NCBI RefSeq assembly: GCF_016649425.1
Contig: NZ_JADRCR010000008.1
Coordinates: 124,001 to 188,000, forward strand
Length of the DNA stretch: 64,000 nucleotides
Source: Limnobaculum allomyrinae
GTDB lineage: Bacteria > Pseudomonadota > Gammaproteobacteria > Enterobacterales > Enterobacteriaceae
Direction of reading: 5' to 3'
This document shows positions 1 to 8,799 of this stretch, piece by piece (positions within the stretch are counted from its first letter, which is position 1; each line of letters opens with the position of its first letter). Both the position numbers and the translations under genes were made by a program. Under the pieces are notes generated by a model. That model did not search any database, was not told the origin of the DNA, and saw only the letters and a list, made by a program, of their open reading frames with translations.

Positions 1-255
1 AGGTTCAAGCTGCTGCATAATGTAATCAGCGCTGGCGTTAAGATTTTCCGGATGGGTGTAATCTCTCGGGTAATAGGTTTCGGATAACTGCCTGACGTGT
101 TGGGTTAACCGTTCGCCAGAAACATCCGGGGCGGTACTGTACCTGGCTTCCACCGAAGATTGAGTAAACAGCGAACAAGAGGTCAGGCTGACGGTCAACA
201 AGCAAGTTATCGTCACCTTTAGCCACTTTTTGTTGATATTAAAAGATGCCTTCAT
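1..255 (-). CDS. Lipoprotein, probable M28-family metallopeptidase, N-terminal part only
   Basis: This 85-codon open frame runs off the left window edge, so only the N-terminus is visible. It begins MKASFNINKKWLKV, followed by a hydrophobic stretch ending in a lipobox (LTVSLTSC, Cys27), so it is a predicted lipoprotein processed by signal peptidase II. After the linker, the stretch around residues 50-85 (ERL..HVRQLSE....NLNASADYI..QL) resembles the region that precedes the peptidase domain in M28 (Zn aminopeptidase-like) proteins, where a bound polypeptide is trimmed. The metal ligands lie outside the window, so the enzyme call is inference. It is divergent from upp. In E. coli the divergent neighbour of upp is purM, so this side of the locus differs. 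Confidence 0.6.
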   Translation of the reverse strand, partial: MKASFNINKKWLKVTITCLLTVSLTSCSLFTQSSVEARYSTAPDVSGERLTQHVRQLSETYYPRDYTHPENLNASADYIMQQLEP

Positions 256-388
256 ATCCCTGAATTTAAACTCCCTAATGCCTGCGTGAGGTTTTTATCC
301 ACGGCCAATGGTTAATTGAAAAAAACAGCGCTCTGTTAACAGTATTAGCACAATCTATAGCCTATCATGATCTGAGTCATGCATTTCT

Positions 389-419
389 TTGTTACGGCTC
401 ACGCATTATCAGGTATAAT
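389..419 (+). promoter_or_regulatory. Candidate sigma-70 promoter of upp
   Basis: A perfect -10 hexamer TATAAT lies at 414-419, about 55 bases before the upp start. The best -35 candidate is TTGTTA at 389-394, with a long 19-base spacer, so the -35 assignment is weak. No obvious PurR box was seen in the 219-base divergent gap. Confidence 0.45.
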
Positions 420-474
420 TTGCCGATTTTTTTGAGAGCGACAGTACACCATCCGCGATATGGGAGAGGAATAA

Positions 475-1101
475 ATGAAGATCGTTGTAGTTAAGCATCC
501 GCTGGTTAAGCATAAGTTAGGCCTGATGCGTGAAGAAGATATCAGCACTAAACGTTTTCGTGAATTAGCCTCAGAGGTTGGTAGTTTACTGACTTACGAA
601 GCAACCGCAGATTTAGAAACTGAAAAAGTTACTATCAATGGCTGGAACGGCCCGGTAGAAATCGAGCAAATTAAAGGTAAGAAAATCACTGTTGTACCAA
701 TTCTGCGTGCCGGTTTGGGCATGATGGAAGGGGTATTAGAGCACGTTCCAAGCGCACGTATCAGCGTCGTGGGTGTGTACCGTGACGAAGAAACTCTGCA
801 ACCGGTGCCTTATTTCCAAAAACTGGTTTCCAATATTGAAGAGCGTATGGCACTGGTAGTTGACCCTATGTTGGCAACCGGTGGCTCGATGATTGCAACC
901 ATCGACTTACTGAAAAAAGCAGGCTGTCAGTCAATTAAAGTTCTGGTACTGGTTGCTGCACCTGAAGGCGTTGAAGCCTTAGAAAAAGCACATCCGGACG
1001 TTGAGCTGTATACCGCTTCTATCGATCAGGGCTTAAACGAAAAAGGCTATATCATTCCGGGTCTGGGTGACGCGGGCGATAAAATCTTTGGTACTAAGTA
1101 A
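475..1101 (+). CDS. upp: Uracil phosphoribosyltransferase Upp
   Basis: Upp makes UMP from uracil and PRPP in pyrimidine salvage; it is a cytosolic type I phosphoribosyltransferase. At 208 residues it is the normal family length. The PRPP-binding loop [10 protein letters not shown] lies near residues 131-140 and the C-terminal uracil-contact region ([11 protein letters not shown]) is intact. The start is the ATG at 475, preceded by GGGAGAGGAA at a good distance. In E. coli upp is directly followed by uraA; here a secreted nuclease-like gene lies between them. Likely read from the TATAAT promoter at 414-419. Identification is essentially certain from overall similarity. Confidence 0.98.
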   Translation: MKIVVVKHPLVKHKLGLMREEDISTKRFRELASEVGSLLTYEATADLETEKVTINGWNGPVEIEQIKGKKITVVPILRAGLGMMEGVLEHVPSARISVVGVYRDEETLQPVPYFQKLVSNIEERMALVVDPMLATGGSMIATIDLLKKAGCQSIKVLVLVAAPEGVEALEKAHPDVELYTASIDQGLNEKGYIIPGLGDAGDKIFGTK

Positions 1102-1238
1102 TTAGTTAACTGATATCCAACAAGGATGTTGTTGCCGGGACCGGTGTTGATTGCGCTACCCATTCTACCTCTGATAATTATGGTGGAGCATCAGTAGCCG
1201 GTACCCGTTTGGTTATTAATAAAAATAAGGTGTGTCGT

Positions 1239-2138
1239 ATGCCACGTTACAATTATTTTTTAGCTGCAATATTCTCCTTATCTTTCGCTTCTCCGGTCTG
1301 GAGTAGTGAAGCCCCTGTTAATCATGCCAACAGCAATGCCAATAGCCGGGAAGTGGCCAGTGCACTGGGTGGTATCACCAACAAGACATTTTCCTTAAAA
1401 GAAGCGCCAGTACTGAAGGTGGCTTCTTTCAATATCGCTGCCGGTAAAGTCAGTGATATGACGGCGATAGCTAAAGCCATTAAAGCCATGAATGTTGATA
1501 TTGTTGCGCTACAGGAAGTGGACAAACTGACTGCACGTAGCGGTAAAGTGGATCAATTGGCTGAATTAATGAAGCTAACCGGTATGCACGGTGTGTTTGG
1601 TCGGGCTATTGACTATGATGGTGGCGAATACGGTCTGGCTTATCTGTCTAAATATCCAATTAAAGATCAGGTGATTTATCCCCTACCTTCAGGCCAGCGG
1701 GAACAACGCATTGCGTTTGTGGCTAAGGTTGAAATACCTAATTTCGCAGTACCCGTTACCGTAGTGAATGCTCATCTGGATACTAAAGAAGATCCGGCGA
1801 TGCGTTTGGATCAGGTGAGAGAGCTAAACGACCGCACCATTGAAATCCGCGGTATCAAGCTGTTGTTCGGCGATATGAACGATGTGCCACAGAGCGTAAC
1901 CTGGCAGGAATTAAATCGTTACTGGAATGATATTCAACCGGGTGACAAAGATGGTCGCAGTTGGCCTGCTGAAAATGCCGAAATCAAGGTAGACTATATC
2001 TTTACCGGCAATGCACAACGTTGGCATCTGGATAATCTTACTATTCCAAATGCCACCGGTGAGTGGGCAGGTATTAACTGACCATCGGTCAGTGACCATC
2101 TCCCCATCGTGGCGGAACTCAGGATGACTGAGCAATAA
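1239..2138 (+). pseudogene. Secreted exonuclease/endonuclease/phosphatase (EEP) family protein, interrupted by an in-frame TGA
   Basis: The likely start is ATG 1239 (AAGGTG 7 bases upstream), although the frame is open further up to a TTG at 1209. A signal peptide (YNYFLAAIFSLSFASPVWSS) predicts export. EEP catalytic landmarks follow in order: SFNIAAG, LQEVD, NAHLD, FGDMND and VDYIF. The frame meets TGA at 2079-2081 after EWAGIN, but the same frame stays open to TAA 2136-2138. That tail encodes PSVSDHLPIVAELRMTEQ, including the SDH motif whose His is catalytic in this family. The 280-residue product made up to TGA should therefore be inactive unless TGA is read through. The simplest reading is a TGG-to-TGA nonsense mutation or a base error. 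It sits between upp and uraA, which are adjacent in E. coli. The substrate is unknown. Confidence 0.75.
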
Positions 2139-2142
2139 ACAG

Positions 2143-2175
2143 ATAAATATGGGCGACAGGATCGCCCATATTTAT
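2143..2175. terminator. Inverted repeat, probable terminator after the EEP gene
   Basis: A perfect 14-bp stem (2143-2156 with 2162-2175; core AAATATGGGCGA) encloses the loop CAGGA. Both outer arms are A/T rich, but the downstream T tract is poor. It would separate the upp transcript from uraA. Confidence 0.6.
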
Positions 2176-2358
2176 GGATGCAAGTTGGCTAATAGTATGG
2201 TGGTTTGCCTAAGTATCCGGGTGTTATCAGGCTAAAAAATCAGCCTACAGTAGTAATAATAAGTCATAAGAAATTAGTTACAGGCAAGACGACCGGCGTT
2301 CAAGTAAGTGTGTAGCAGCGCCGGATAACAACATCATTTCAAACTAGAGGTTTATTTT

Positions 2359-3633
2359 ATGCAACAGCCGTCAATGACCGGCGCACAGCCACCTGCCTGG
2401 CAGAACGTTCTGGTGGGAGCTCAAATGCTGTTTGTGGCATTTGGTGCGTTAGTACTGGTACCGCTGATCACAGGGTTAGATACCAACGTAGCACTGTTTA
2501 CCGCAGGCTTCGGTACCTTGTTGTTTCAACTCTGTACTAAAGGTAAGGTGCCGGTATTTCTGGCGTCATCTTTCGCCTTTATTGTTCCTATCAGTTACGG
2601 CGTTCAAACCTGGGGGATCCCGGCCACCATGGGTGGACTGTTTGCAGCCGGTGTGATGTACATGATTTTTGGTGGCCTGATTAAGCTGCGCGGTTCAAAT
2701 ATTATCGAAAGGCTGCTGCCACCGGTTGTTACCGGCCCAATGATTGCAATCATTGGTCTGACACTGGCACCTGCGGCGGTCAACATGGCATTAGGCAAAA
2801 GCGGAGATGGTGGTTCAGTGATTCTGGGGGATTACCGTACCGCACTGTTTATTTCTATGCTGTCACTGTTGACTACCTTACTGGTAGCCGTTTGGGCTAA
2901 AGGTATTTTCCGTTTAATCCCAATTTTATCCGGTATTGTGGTTGGCTATGTTGCCGCACTAATGATGGGGATCGTTAACTTCCAACCGGTATTGGATGCG
3001 CCGTGGTTTGCTATTCCTAACTTTACCGCACCGGAATTTCACTGGCAGGCGATTCTGTTTATGTTACCGGTAGTGATTGCGCCAACGATTGAGCACGTTG
3101 GCGATATTATGGCGATTAGTTCGGTTTCCGGTAAAGATTACGCGAAAGACCCGGGGCTGCACCGTACGCTGGCGGGCGATGGCCTGGCCACTTCGGCGGC
3201 CGCCTGCTTTGGTGGCCCTCCTTGTATTACCTATGCAGAAGTTATCGGGGCAGTCACACTGACTCGTAACTTTAATCCATTAGTGATGACTTTTGCTGCC
3301 TGTTGGGCAGTGTTCATGTCATTTATCGGTAAGATTGGTGCTTTCCTGAATACTATTCCATCGGTGGTGATGGGCGGTATCATGGTGCTGCTGTTTGGTT
3401 CAATTGCGGCAGTAGGTATCAATATTCTGGTGAAAAATCGGGTAGATCTGTCCGTTGCACGTAATTTGTGTATCGTCTCTATCGTTCTGGTGTTCGGTAT
3501 CGGTGGTATGGTGTTTAACTTTGGTCAGTATTCACTACAAGGTATCAGCCTGTGTGGTGTGATCGCGATTCTGTTAAACCTGATCCTGCCTAAAGCGCCG
3601 GTTCATCCTGAATCAGAGAAATCAGTCCATTAA
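2359..3633 (+). CDS. uraA: Uracil permease UraA (NCS2 family)
   Basis: UraA is an inner-membrane uracil:proton symporter that feeds Upp. The 424 residues form many hydrophobic segments typical of NCS2 nucleobase transporters. The family region around IEHVGDIMAISSVSGKDY (Glu/His in the substrate site) and the GGPPCITYAEVIGAVTLTRNF segment are both clear. The start is ATG 2359 with AGAGG upstream at 2346. It is separated from upp by the EEP gene and a hairpin, so unlike in E. coli it may need its own promoter in the 220-base gap; I could not assign one. A hairpin follows at 3641-3663. Confidence 0.96.
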   Translation: MQQPSMTGAQPPAWQNVLVGAQMLFVAFGALVLVPLITGLDTNVALFTAGFGTLLFQLCTKGKVPVFLASSFAFIVPISYGVQTWGIPATMGGLFAAGVMYMIFGGLIKLRGSNIIERLLPPVVTGPMIAIIGLTLAPAAVNMALGKSGDGGSVILGDYRTALFISMLSLLTTLLVAVWAKGIFRLIPILSGIVVGYVAALMMGIVNFQPVLDAPWFAIPNFTAPEFHWQAILFMLPVVIAPTIEHVGDIMAISSVSGKDYAKDPGLHRTLAGDGLATSAAACFGGPPCITYAEVIGAVTLTRNFNPLVMTFAACWAVFMSFIGKIGAFLNTIPSVVMGGIMVLLFGSIAAVGINILVKNRVDLSVARNLCIVSIVLVFGIGGMVFNFGQYSLQGISLCGVIAILLNLILPKAPVHPESEKSVH

Positions 3634-3640
3634 TTTGGCT

Positions 3641-3663
3641 ACCGGCAACCTTGTGTTGCCGGT
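3641..3663 (+). terminator. Hairpin after uraA
   Basis: The 9-bp perfect stem ACCGGCAAC/GTTGCCGGT encloses the loop CTTGT. It is followed by TCTCCCTCTC rather than a clean T tract, so termination may be partial. Confidence 0.5.
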
Positions 3664-3717
3664 TCTCCCTCTCACTTCGGTATGATAGACTGATGCGGTT
3701 TTTGGTTTTTTTAGTTT

Positions 3718-3729
3718 GAGGTGTTTCTG
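3718..3729 (+). promoter_or_regulatory. Ribosome binding site deciding a CTG start for hda
   Basis: GAGGTG at 3718-3723 is followed three bases later by CTG at 3727. The only alternative, GTG at 3721, is part of this Shine-Dalgarno sequence. CTG is the reported start codon of E. coli hda, and CTG AAT ACA here lines up with the N-terminus of the E. coli protein (L/M-N-T). Confidence 0.65.
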
Positions 3730-4428
3730 AATACATCGACGCAGCTATCTTTTCCTCTCTATCTTTCTGATGATGAGCGGTTTGCCAGCTTTTATCCCGG
3801 CGAAAATGCGTCGCTGCTTTCTGCTATTCATTCCGCACTGGAACAAGAACACAGTACTTATATCTACTTCTGGTCTGGCGATGCCAGTGGAAAGAGCCAT
3901 CTGCTTAATGCTGCCTGTTCTGCACTCTCTCAAAAGGGTATGGCTGTAGGCTATGTACCCTTAGATAAGCGCACCTATTTTGTGCCTGAAGTGCTGGACG
4001 GTATGGAGCAACTGGCACTGGTCTGTATTGATAATATTGAATGTATTGCCGGTGACAGCGAGTGGGAAATGGCCATCTTCAACCTGTATAACCGCATCCT
4101 TGAAACCGGATTTACCCGGCTGTTGATTAGCGGCGATGTTCCACCTCGTCAACTGAACCTGTCTCTGCCCGATTTGGCTTCACGTCTGGATTGGGGGCAA
4201 ATCTATCGATTACATCCATTGTCAGACGAAGACAAACTTCAGGCGCTGATTCTACGGGCAAAACTACGCGGTTTTGAACTACCGGAAGACGTGGGGCGTT
4301 TTCTGCTGAAGAGACTTGAGCGGGATATGCGAACTCTGTTTGAAACGTTGGACCGTTTAGATTCGGCATCTATCACGGCCCAACGTAAATTAACCATTCC
4401 TTTTGTTAAAGAAGCGCTGGAGCTATAA
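3727..4428 (+). CDS. hda: DnaA regulatory inactivator Hda
   Basis: Hda is an AAA+ protein related to DnaA. With the DNA-loaded beta clamp it stimulates ATP hydrolysis by DnaA and so limits initiation at oriC. The clamp-binding motif QLSFPL is at the N-terminus, a Walker A-like [11 protein letters not shown] near residues 51-60, a Walker B LVCIDNI near 98, and the sensor/arginine region with [13 protein letters not shown] near the end. Starting at CTG 3727 gives 233 residues, matching E. coli. A GTG 3721 start adds two residues but falls inside the ribosome-binding site. It lies between uraA and a convergent orphan gene. A possible -10 (TATGAT, 3681-3686) precedes it. Confidence 0.95.
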   Translation: MNTSTQLSFPLYLSDDERFASFYPGENASLLSAIHSALEQEHSTYIYFWSGDASGKSHLLNAACSALSQKGMAVGYVPLDKRTYFVPEVLDGMEQLALVCIDNIECIAGDSEWEMAIFNLYNRILETGFTRLLISGDVPPRQLNLSLPDLASRLDWGQIYRLHPLSDEDKLQALILRAKLRGFELPEDVGRFLLKRLERDMRTLFETLDRLDSASITAQRKLTIPFVKEALEL

Positions 4429-4443
4429 GCTTCATACACCATT

Positions 4444-4893
4444 TCATAACGTACAGGGCTGAAAACGCTCGAAATCAGTTCTGGTTTCACCCATTTGACC
4501 ATAAGTGACATTAATGATCAGTTCATCAAGGTCGGAAACCATCGAATAGGGCCGGTCTTTATTGGCTTTTTTCATCGCCTCATAAAACGGTTGATAAAAG
4601 TCAGCGGTTTGCCCTTGAGGATCGTATTTGAGACTGACATAAAATACCGGGTAATCCCCACCATTACATACTTTAGCCGCGGTGACATCGACATCGTATT
4701 TGGCTAAAACATCACGGGTTGCAGGCTTCCAGTCTTTTAGTACAACATCCCTACAGTCATGGGTTATTTCGGTAAATAGCCTGGTTTTCTCCAGAGAGGG
4801 AATATACTCAGCGGCGAAAAGGCTGCCAGACATAACCAAACCGGCAAAGAACAGGTTACCCATAAATAATGAGTGTAGATGTGACTTTTTCAT
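4444..4893 (-). CDS. Small exported protein of unknown function
   Basis: I do not recognise this 149-residue protein. It has a clear signal peptide (positive start MKKSHLHS, hydrophobic FFAGLVMSGSLFA, likely cleavage near AAE). The mature part of about 120 residues has three cysteines (DCRD, VCNGG, and PC at the extreme C-terminus), so one disulfide is possible in the periplasm. No metal or catalytic motif is evident; the mature region is mixed polar with several Tyr/Asp clusters (YQPFYEAMKK, SDLDELIINV). It is convergent with hda, 15 bases away, and 30 bases downstream of the ArsC-like gene on the same strand, so it could share that gene's transcript. The E. coli counterpart region has no such gene that I recall. 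Confidence 0.7.
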   Translation of the reverse strand: MKKSHLHSLFMGNLFFAGLVMSGSLFAAEYIPSLEKTRLFTEITHDCRDVVLKDWKPATRDVLAKYDVDVTAAKVCNGGDYPVFYVSLKYDPQGQTADFYQPFYEAMKKANKDRPYSMVSDLDELIINVTYGQMGETRTDFERFQPCTL

Positions 4894-4923
4894 TATTCAT
4901 CCTTAAATAACGTGGGCGTAGAT

Positions 4924-5274
4924 TCAGATAATTTCCAGTACATTTTCTGGTGGTCGACCTAATCTTGCATGCTTACCGACTACCACAATAGGGCGTTCAA
5001 TCAGTTTAGGGTTAGTGGTCATCGCGTCAATCAGTGCCTGCTCTGAGGCATCCGCCAGATTTAGCTCTTTATACAAGTCTTCTTTAGTGCGGATAAGTTG
5101 ACGAGCGGAACTGAAGTTTAACTGTTTTAACAGGGTGTGAATCTGTTTGCTGTCGGGTGGTGTATCCATATACAACACAACATCAGGTTTAATCCCTTTT
5201 TCTTCTAACAGCTCCAGCGTTTTTCTACTGGTACTACAACGAGGGTTATGAAAAATAGTTACGGTTTTAGTCAT
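4924..5274 (-). CDS. ArsC/Spx-family thiol reductase (YfgD-like)
   Basis: A 116-residue thioredoxin-fold protein of the arsenate reductase (glutaredoxin-type) family. The single catalytic Cys13 lies in the NPRCSTSRKT loop and the C-terminal IERPIVVVGKHARLGRPP segment carries the family's Arg residues. The start is ATG 5274, preceded by AGGAG; the longer upstream frame lacks a ribosome-binding site and overlaps bepA. It lies between hda and bepA, where E. coli has yfgD. Without an ars operon, arsenate reduction should not be assumed; the physiological substrate of YfgD is not settled. Confidence 0.85.
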   Translation of the reverse strand: MTKTVTIFHNPRCSTSRKTLELLEEKGIKPDVVLYMDTPPDSKQIHTLLKQLNFSSARQLIRTKEDLYKELNLADASEQALIDAMTTNPKLIERPIVVVGKHARLGRPPENVLEII

Positions 5275-5299
5275 TATTATTGTTCTCCTGAGGTCATTC

Positions 5300-6766
5300 T
5301 TAAGATCGGTCAAACTGTTTAAAGCGCTGTTGCAACTGGCGTAATTGGTCGATACGTGCGTCATAACGAGCCTGTTTCAGGCTTCCAACCTGCACCGAAG
5401 CGCTGGCGGTAGTCAGCATATTAATCGCCTGATCGAGGCGACCTACCAGTGCCATACTCTCTGCCCGGGCTGCTAACTCTTCGTCACGTAACCCCTGATC
5501 GGCAGCGGCTTTCGCCAGCAAGTCCCAACCGTTAGGATCTTCCGGGTGGCTATAGGTATAGCGATTAAGCAAGGTGGTCGCTTTGGCTGTCTGGCGGGCT
5601 TCAATATAGGCATTACCCAGATTGAGCTGTAATACAGCACTGTTTGGCTGGCTCTTAATTGCCTGTTCTAAACGGCTGACAGCTTGTGGAGCTCGGTTTT
5701 GCTCCAAATCGATATCGGTGGCCAGATCGAGGAACCAAACATTGTTGGGTTGCTGAGTTAACAGTGGCTGAATAATGTTACGAGCGGCATCGAACTGCTT
5801 GGATTTGTAGTAGAGGATCGCCTGACCATATTTTCCTGCCATCTGTTCACGGGCATTGCCTTTTTTATAATCATCCAGCATAAACTGGCTTAGCCCATCC
5901 ATACCGCCGTACATGCCCAGTACCCGCAGTTTAGCGAACAGATAATCCTGTGAAGAGGCGACCACTTTATGACCTAACTGTGCTGCACGGCTGCGGGTGT
6001 CAGACATACGACTGTCTGGCAATGGGTGAGTCAGTAACATTTCTGGTGGTTTACTGGCATAACGATATTTATCCGCCAGTTTTTGCATAAAGTCAGGCAT
6101 CGCCATTGGATCAAAACCAGCGCGTTGCAGTACGCGAATGCCGATACGGTCAGCTTCCTGTTCATTAGACTGAGTGAAACTGATCATACCCTGTTGGGTT
6201 CCGGCAATAGTCGTGCTTAATGCCGCCATGCCTGCCTGTGGGTTAGCCATCGCCAGTAAAATCGAACCTAAAGCACCAACCCAGGTCAATGGCGCATTAC
6301 GCTGCTGTTCTTCCATAGCGCGCGCTAAATGGCGTTGAGTAACGTGTGAAATTTCGTGAGCCATGACTGAAGCTAACTGACTCTCATCGTCCGTTTCGCG
6401 AAACAGGGAAGAGTGCAGAACTACGTTGCCGCCAAAGAAGGCGAAGGCGTTGATCTCATTATTCTGGATAAGATAAAAATGAAAGGGTGTTCTTACCGCA
6501 TCGGCTTTAGAAACCAGCTTTTGACCGAGGCTATTTACATAATCGGTCAGTAATGGATCGTAAATCAGTGGGGCGCCGGAGCGCAGTTGCCGCAGGTAAA
6601 AGTCACCCATCAGCAGTTCTTGATTAATACTGAGTGTACCACCGGCAGTGGTACCAATATCCGGCAGGTCGCTGGCAGTATCAGCGATAACCGGAATGAC
6701 CGGGCTGCATAGCAGCGTACTACCTAATAAGGTGACGAGTAAGGATTTACCAAAACGGGTGGACAT
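5300..6766 (-). CDS. bepA: Periplasmic beta-barrel assembly chaperone and protease BepA
   Basis: BepA is an M48-family zinc metalloprotease and chaperone that promotes LptD maturation and degrades stalled outer-membrane proteins with the BAM complex. The 488 residues start with a signal peptide ([21 protein letters not shown]). The Zn motif HEISH is at residues 137-141 and a third ligand lies in the NEQEADRIG segment. The C-terminal half is a tetratricopeptide-repeat domain (e.g. [19 protein letters not shown]). Length matches E. coli BepA. It is transcribed divergently from perM, as in E. coli, with the ArsC-like gene 25 bases downstream, probably one operon. A sigma-E promoter might be expected, but I could not assign one. 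Confidence 0.96.
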   Translation of the reverse strand: MSTRFGKSLLVTLLGSTLLCSPVIPVIADTASDLPDIGTTAGGTLSINQELLMGDFYLRQLRSGAPLIYDPLLTDYVNSLGQKLVSKADAVRTPFHFYLIQNNEINAFAFFGGNVVLHSSLFRETDDESQLASVMAHEISHVTQRHLARAMEEQQRNAPLTWVGALGSILLAMANPQAGMAALSTTIAGTQQGMISFTQSNEQEADRIGIRVLQRAGFDPMAMPDFMQKLADKYRYASKPPEMLLTHPLPDSRMSDTRSRAAQLGHKVVASSQDYLFAKLRVLGMYGGMDGLSQFMLDDYKKGNAREQMAGKYGQAILYYKSKQFDAARNIIQPLLTQQPNNVWFLDLATDIDLEQNRAPQAVSRLEQAIKSQPNSAVLQLNLGNAYIEARQTAKATTLLNRYTYSHPEDPNGWDLLAKAAADQGLRDEELAARAESMALVGRLDQAINMLTTASASVQVGSLKQARYDARIDQLRQLQQRFKQFDRS

Positions 6767-7180
6767 ATCGATATCAATTCCAGAAGTTATATTAACCTAC
6801 ATAACATGCTCTGTTGCTGATGCAATAAGAGCCGTTTTCCCTAAACTTACATTGGTCTGCATTTTCCCGATAAAACCATCGGGTTACCTTAAATCTTATC
6901 GTGTTAACGGGTGGTTTGTTGCTATTATAGCGATAGCTCCGGTTAGCCATCCTTCAGTATGCAATACATGATAAATTATCACTGTTATGCGGCGGTTGCA
7001 CCGAATAACTGAAGCTTAGCTGAGGCATTTCCGGGCGATAGTTTACTCACCTGATAATGTAGACAACGAATATCATGTTTTGTCCTGTCTATTTCTGTTC
7101 TTCCTATAGGTTTTTTTATTCGAATCTATATGAAGCACTGAAACGGATTCAATGAAAGATTTTCTCCCCCGGAGGTTGTT
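6767..7180. other. Divergent bepA-perM intergenic region
   Basis: These 414 bases contain no convincing gene. They must hold both promoters, and perM has a strong ribosome-binding site (GGAGG at 7171-7175). A 107-codon frame crossing the region has no start signal or recognisable composition and is not called. Confidence 0.6.
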
Positions 7181-8248
7181 ATGTTGGAGATGTTGTCTCG
7201 CTGGTATCGCCGGCGTTTCACTGACCCCCAGGCCGTAGCGTTATTGATTATTTTAGTTGTAGGCTTCGGTATTATCTATTTTTTCCATGGTATTTTGGCG
7301 CCGCTATTAGTGGCAATTGTACTGGCTTATTTACTGGAATGGCCAACCACCAAAATACAAGATATGGGGCTTTCTCGTGGTTTAGCTGCGACCAGCGTGA
7401 TCATTCTGTTTGGTGGAATCATGTGTGTAGCCATTCTGGTCGTGATGCCGGCAGCATGGCAGCAGGGGGTGAATCTGGTTGCGGATATGCCGAAGATGCT
7501 AAATCGTTTTCATGATTTCGCTGCAACGCTTCCTGCTCGTTATCCGGCGTTAGTTGACGCAGGCATTATTGATTTATTTGCGGAAAATCTGCGTACCAAA
7601 CTGGCCGGTCTGGCGGATTCAGTAGTGAAATACTCGATGGCATCACTGATGGGGCTATTAACGCTGGCGATCTATTTGATTCTGGTGCCGCTGATGGTGT
7701 TCTTCTTGCTGAAAGATAAACGTCAGATGATTTATGCGGTACATCGCATATTACCGCGTAACCGTGGGTTGGCAGGTAAAGTATGGCTGGAGATGAACCA
7801 ACAAATTACTAACTATATTCGCGGCAAAGTAGTTGAGATTGTGATTGTTGGTGTGGCCACTTATCTGGTGTTCTGGTTTATGGATATGCGCTATTCCCTG
7901 TTGTTGGCGGTATTGGTTGGGATATCGGTATTAATTCCTTATATCGGCGCAGTGCTAATCACCATACCGGTGTTTATTGTGGCGTTATTTCAGTGGGGAA
8001 TCGGGCCTGATTTCTGGACGCTGGTTATTGCCTATCTGGTGGTTCAGGGGCTGGACAGTAACATACTGGTGCCATTTTTATTTTCAGAAGCAGTTAACCT
8101 GCATCCGTTGGTGATTATTCTGTCGGTAGTGATTTTTGGTGGGCTGTGGGGATTCTGGGGTGTGTTCTTTGCGATTCCTCTGGCGACACTGGTTAAAGCG
8201 GTTATTCACGTTTGGCCGGACGATTTGATAGCAGAGAATCTGCGTTAA
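7181..8248 (+). CDS. perM: AI-2E family transporter / permease PerM
   Basis: A 355-residue polytopic inner-membrane protein of the AI-2 exporter-like (TqsA/PerM/YdiK) superfamily with about eight membrane segments. An N-terminal pair is visible (ALLIILVVGFGIIYFFHGI), then a charged central region, and a C-terminal cluster with the family signature VLVGISVLIPYIGAVL and QGLDSNILVPFLFSEAVNLHP. The start is ATG 7181 behind a near-consensus GGAGG. It is divergent from bepA as in E. coli. The transported substrate of PerM is not established; the superfamily name should not be read as proof of autoinducer export. Confidence 0.92.
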   Translation: MLEMLSRWYRRRFTDPQAVALLIILVVGFGIIYFFHGILAPLLVAIVLAYLLEWPTTKIQDMGLSRGLAATSVIILFGGIMCVAILVVMPAAWQQGVNLVADMPKMLNRFHDFAATLPARYPALVDAGIIDLFAENLRTKLAGLADSVVKYSMASLMGLLTLAIYLILVPLMVFFLLKDKRQMIYAVHRILPRNRGLAGKVWLEMNQQITNYIRGKVVEIVIVGVATYLVFWFMDMRYSLLLAVLVGISVLIPYIGAVLITIPVFIVALFQWGIGPDFWTLVIAYLVVQGLDSNILVPFLFSEAVNLHPLVIILSVVIFGGLWGFWGVFFAIPLATLVKAVIHVWPDDLIAENLR

Positions 8249-8263
8249 AAAAAACGAAACAAA

Positions 8264-8296
8264 CAACGGCTACCTCCCCTGATGGGGTAGCCGTTG
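8264..8296 (-). terminator. Terminator of the gcvR-bcp transcript
   Basis: An 11-bp stem CAACGGCTACC/GGTAGCCGTTG. Read on the minus strand it is followed by a T-rich run (complement of the A-rich 8247-8263), so it fits bcp best. On the plus strand it may block perM read-through. Confidence 0.75.
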
Positions 8297-8309
8297 CCAT
8301 AAAAATCCG

Positions 8310-8783
8310 TCAACCTTTACCGTTTAGATAGTTCAGTACAATCTCATGGTGGTTGTTGGTTTTGAAATCATCAAAGACTTTTTCAATTTTTCCATCAGTG
8401 CCAACTAAAAAGCTGATGCGATGAATTCCATCATAGGTTTTACCCATAAAGGTTTTTTCACCCCAAACACCAAACAGTTCGCAAACTTGATGTTCCTCGT
8501 CAGAAAGCAGCGTAAAGTTCAGCAGATCTCTTTCAACAAAGCGAGATAGCTTTTCTGGTTTATCAGTACTGATACCCAGAATGTCTACGCCGAGTTTTTT
8601 TAGTTCATCCATGTTATCCCGTAATCCGCAGGCTTGTACGGTACAACCTGGCGTCATGGCTTTTGGATAAAAATAGATAAGAACTCTCTGCCCTTGAAAA
8701 TCACTCAGGCTGATATCTTCACCATCTTGATCCGGGAGTGTAAATTCAGGGGCGGTATCACCGGCTTTTAATGGGTTTATCAC
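8310..8783 (-). CDS. bcp: Thioredoxin-dependent thiol peroxidase Bcp (peroxiredoxin Q)
   Basis: Bcp reduces hydrogen peroxide and organic peroxides with thioredoxin as donor. The 157-residue sequence has the peroxidatic motif PGCTVQACGL, with peroxidatic Cys47 and resolving Cys52 in the same helix, typical of Bcp. The start is GTG at 8783 (MINPLKAGD), with AGGACGG six bases upstream; it aligns with the E. coli N-terminus. It is 16 bases downstream of gcvR on the same strand, the order seen in E. coli, so the two are probably cotranscribed and end at the hairpin at 8264-8296. Confidence 0.96.
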   Translation of the reverse strand: MINPLKAGDTAPEFTLPDQDGEDISLSDFQGQRVLIYFYPKAMTPGCTVQACGLRDNMDELKKLGVDILGISTDKPEKLSRFVERDLLNFTLLSDEEHQVCELFGVWGEKTFMGKTYDGIHRISFLVGTDGKIEKVFDDFKTNNHHEIVLNYLNGKG

Positions 8784-8799
8784 TAGTTCCGTCCTTTTT

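Noticed and set aside
38-226. A minus-strand 62-residue frame at the left edge
   Set aside because: It is a shadow of the lipoprotein frame starting at 255, which has a lipobox and family-like sequence.
2078-2095. TGA in the EEP gene as a selenocysteine codon with the overlapping hairpin as SECIS
   Set aside because: The hairpin overlaps the TGA instead of following it, the family is not known to contain selenoproteins, and Trp to TGA by one change is simpler.
4924-5274. Arsenate reductase ArsC proper
   Set aside because: No arsB/arsR neighbour; the position between hda and bepA marks the YfgD subgroup of unknown substrate.
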